From CAZOJJ01 sp964580105 (lineage in GTDB: Bacteria > Bacteroidota > Rhodothermia > Rhodothermales > Rubricoccaceae), in assembly GCA_964580105.1 (NCBI GenBank), contig CAZOJJ010000012.1:4256-68255 (forward strand): a stretch of 64,000 bases of DNA, written 5' to 3'. Of the stretch, positions 62,287-64,000 are shown one piece after another. The notes beneath the pieces were generated by a model. It was not told the DNA's origin. It saw nothing but the letters and a program-made list of their open reading frames with translations, and made no database searches. Both the position numbers and the translations under genes were made by a program. The first letter of the stretch is position 1, and each line of letters opens with the position of its first letter.

Positions 62287-63921
62287 ATGCCGTCCCGCTG
62301 CCTGCTCGCCCTGGCCCTCGCGGTCCTCGCCGCCCTCCCGGCCCGCGCCCAGTCGTCCGACCCCACACCGTACTTCACGTTCGAAGTGGTGGAACTGGCG
62401 CGGACCGAGGTGCCGGCCCTCCACTCGGCCGCCTGGGCCCAGCACGACGGCCTCTGGCTCTTCGTCACAGGACGGACGGACGGCCTGCACCCGCTCGTCC
62501 CCGGCGTGGAGGCGTTCCCGGCCGAATTCGCCCACGGCGCCTTCGTCGTCTACGACCCCGTCGGTGACCAGCGCTGGACGGCCTCGCTCGACGCGCTCCC
62601 GGACGCGATGGCCGACCCGCTGCGGAGCACGAACGCCCAGTTCTTCCAGGAGGGGACCACGCTCTACGTCGTCGGCGGCTACGGCGTGGACTCGGCGACC
62701 GGCGAGAAGACCACCTTCGGCACGCTCACGGCCATCGACGTGCCGGGCATGATTTCCGCCGTGCGGACGGCCGGCCCGCTGGAGGAGCACCTCCGCCGCC
62801 TCGACGACGACGCCCTCGCCGTCACCGGCGGCCTGATGGCGCGGATCCCCGGCACCGCACGCACCTACGGCCTCTTCGGCGGCCACTTCTACGCGGGCGA
62901 GTACCTGACCGCCAGTGAAGTGCAGGAGTACACCGACGCCGTCCGCTTCTTCGACATCGAGGACGACGGCACCACGCTCGCCCTCACGAACCCCGCCGAG
63001 GTCACCGACCCCGCCCTGCTCCACCGCCGCGACGGCAACATCGGCGGGACGGTCGTGCCGGGCACCGAAGCCCTCGGCCTCGGGCTCTACGGCGGCGTCT
63101 TCACCCCCAGCACGCTGCCGTATCGGACGCCGCTCTCCATCGAGGGCACGACGATCACCGAGCACCCCTTCGAGGCGAAGTTCGGGCACTACACCACGGC
63201 CACGGTGCCCATCTATGACCGCGACGCCCGCAGCATGCACACCGTCTTTCTGGGTGGGATGGGGCAGTTCTTCGTGAGCGAGGAGAACGGCGCCTCCTGC
63301 GTCCCCGAGCGTGAGTTCTTCGTCTGCCAGGACAACCTGGTCCCCTTCATCAACGCCATCGTGGCCCTCTCGGTGGCCGAGGACGGTACGATGCGGGAGC
63401 ACGTCCTGGGCACGCTGCCGGGGTTGCTCGGCGCGAACGCGGCCTACATCCCGGTCCCCACGATCCCGACCTACGCCAACGACGTCCTCCGACTACGCGA
63501 CCTCCCCAGCCGCACGCGCGTTGGTTACATGGTGGGCGGCCTCGAGGCGAGCGCCCCGAATGCGGGCTGGATGAGTCAGCCCACCGAGGCGAGCAACCGG
63601 CTCTTCGCCGTGTACGTCCGGCCGCTCCCGGCGCAGAGCGCAGCCAACGACCGGCCCACCGCCTTCCACGTCGAAGCCGCCGCGCCCAACCCGTTCCAGA
63701 CGACGACCCGCCTCGTCGTCGTCCTCGACGCGCCCGGCCCGCTCACGGCCGAGGTGTTCGACCTCGTCGGCCGCCATGTGGCGACCCTGCACGACGGCCC
63801 CCTCGGCGCCGGGCCACACACGTTCACGGTGAACGGGGCGGACTGGCCCAGCGGCGTCTACGTGGCCCGCGTCACGGGCGAGCGCGGCACGGCCACCCAA
63901 CGGCTCGTGCGCCTGCGCTGA
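62287..63921 (+). CDS. Secreted beta-propeller-like protein with T9SS type A sorting domain
   Basis: A 544-residue secreted protein: signal peptide (MPSRCLLALALAVLAALPARAQ), a body of kelch-like beta-strand blades (LWLFVTGRTDGLHPL, TTLYVVGGYGVDSATG, ARTYGLFGGHFY, SMHTVFLGGMGQFF, RVGYMVGGLEAS) and a C-terminal T9SS sorting domain of about 75 residues (FHVEAAAPNPFQTTTRLVVVLDAP, TAEVFDLVGRHVATLHDGPLGAGPHTF, WPSGVYVARVTGERGTATQRLVRLR). It should be exported by the T9SS. Function is unknown. It converges on another T9SS-sorted gene at the window end. Confidence 0.87.
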   Translation: MPSRCLLALALAVLAALPARAQSSDPTPYFTFEVVELARTEVPALHSAAWAQHDGLWLFVTGRTDGLHPLVPGVEAFPAEFAHGAFVVYDPVGDQRWTASLDALPDAMADPLRSTNAQFFQEGTTLYVVGGYGVDSATGEKTTFGTLTAIDVPGMISAVRTAGPLEEHLRRLDDDALAVTGGLMARIPGTARTYGLFGGHFYAGEYLTASEVQEYTDAVRFFDIEDDGTTLALTNPAEVTDPALLHRRDGNIGGTVVPGTEALGLGLYGGVFTPSTLPYRTPLSIEGTTITEHPFEAKFGHYTTATVPIYDRDARSMHTVFLGGMGQFFVSEENGASCVPEREFFVCQDNLVPFINAIVALSVAEDGTMREHVLGTLPGLLGANAAYIPVPTIPTYANDVLRLRDLPSRTRVGYMVGGLEASAPNAGWMSQPTEASNRLFAVYVRPLPAQSAANDRPTAFHVEAAAPNPFQTTTRLVVVLDAPGPLTAEVFDLVGRHVATLHDGPLGAGPHTFTVNGADWPSGVYVARVTGERGTATQRLVRLR

Positions 63922-63942
63922 CCACCCATTCCGAGCGAGCCC

Positions 63943-64000
63943 CTACCGCCGCACGGTGACGACGGCCGACCGGCTCCCCGCCCGCACGACGTACACGCCC
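63943..64000 (-). CDS. C-terminal end of a T9SS-sorted protein (partial)
   Basis: The last 58 bp read on the minus strand as GVYVVRAGSRSAVVTVRR-stop, the conserved last strands of a T9SS type A sorting domain (GVYxxR...xVVxVR). The gene body lies beyond the window. It ends 21 bp from the stop of the kelch-like gene, so two T9SS cargo genes converge here. Too short to say more. Confidence 0.75.
   Translation of the reverse strand, partial: GVYVVRAGSRSAVVTVRR

Overview
The window is about 64 kb of very GC-rich bacterial chromosome (roughly 70% G+C by eye) with single-copy housekeeping genes, no rRNA or tRNA genes, and no recognisable insertion sequence or prophage. A PorQ homologue, three proteins ending in a type IX secretion (T9SS) sorting domain, OmpA and BamD homologues, and promoter-like TAnnTT(T/C/G)(G/C) boxes (close to the Bacteroidota -7 element TAnnTTTG) point to a Gram-negative member of the Bacteroidota/Rhodothermota. 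The GC content and gene content fit a Rubricoccus/Rubrivirga-like Rhodothermota organism. That placement is inference.

Layout. 1-2.7 kb: heat-shock cluster hrcA-grpE-dnaJ (dnaJ cut by the window edge). 2.9-7.6 kb: VKOR-DsbA fusion, acyl-CoA carboxylase carboxyltransferase, two CsbD-like small proteins, a conserved unknown. 8-10.7 kb: porQ, a lipoprotein, and a tyrosine-recombinase homologue lacking both catalytic arginines. 11-16.9 kb: two-lipoyl-domain E2 acyltransferase, small membrane protein, a DUF1990-type pair, a dihaem cytochrome c, acylphosphatase. 17-21.9 kb: phenylalanine hydroxylase, two small membrane proteins, GH3 glucosaminidase, nadD, bamD. 22-28.3 kb: same-strand run efp-accB-accC-gcvH-guaA-periplasmic binding protein. 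28.5-34.9 kb: GlsB-like protein, lipoprotein, phosphohexomutase, ettA, M13 metallopeptidase. 35-38.4 kb: GyrI-like protein, a VapBC module between direct repeats of the ppk 3' end, then ppk. 38.5-45.8 kb: tailspike-like beta-helix protein, FG-GAP T9SS cargo, tandem paralogous histidine kinases. 46-64 kb: hrpB, an enoyl-reductase-like MDR, M24 peptidase, FAD/Fe-S oxidoreductase, OmpA, two one-cysteine thioredoxin-fold proteins, DUF3267 protease-like protein, two metallo-beta-lactamase-fold enzymes, transaldolase, GlmU-like protein and two T9SS cargo genes.

The most unusual property is a set of exact tandem arrays (units mostly 15-18 bp, 3-5 copies, a different sequence at each locus). Seven of about a dozen sit on the 3' ends of genes so that the unit contains or starts at the stop codon. 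One array carries the stop codons of two convergent genes. Five of the six 100-N assembly gaps lie at or inside such arrays, and the sixth is inside the ompA-like gene between short shared repeats. Three gaps are flanked by an identical 55-nt sequence, as expected of contig ends from a k=55 de Bruijn assembly. The second notable locus is the VapBC toxin-antitoxin cassette, flanked by 96-bp, 94/96-identical direct repeats of the ppk 3' end, which looks like an insertion that regenerated its target gene.
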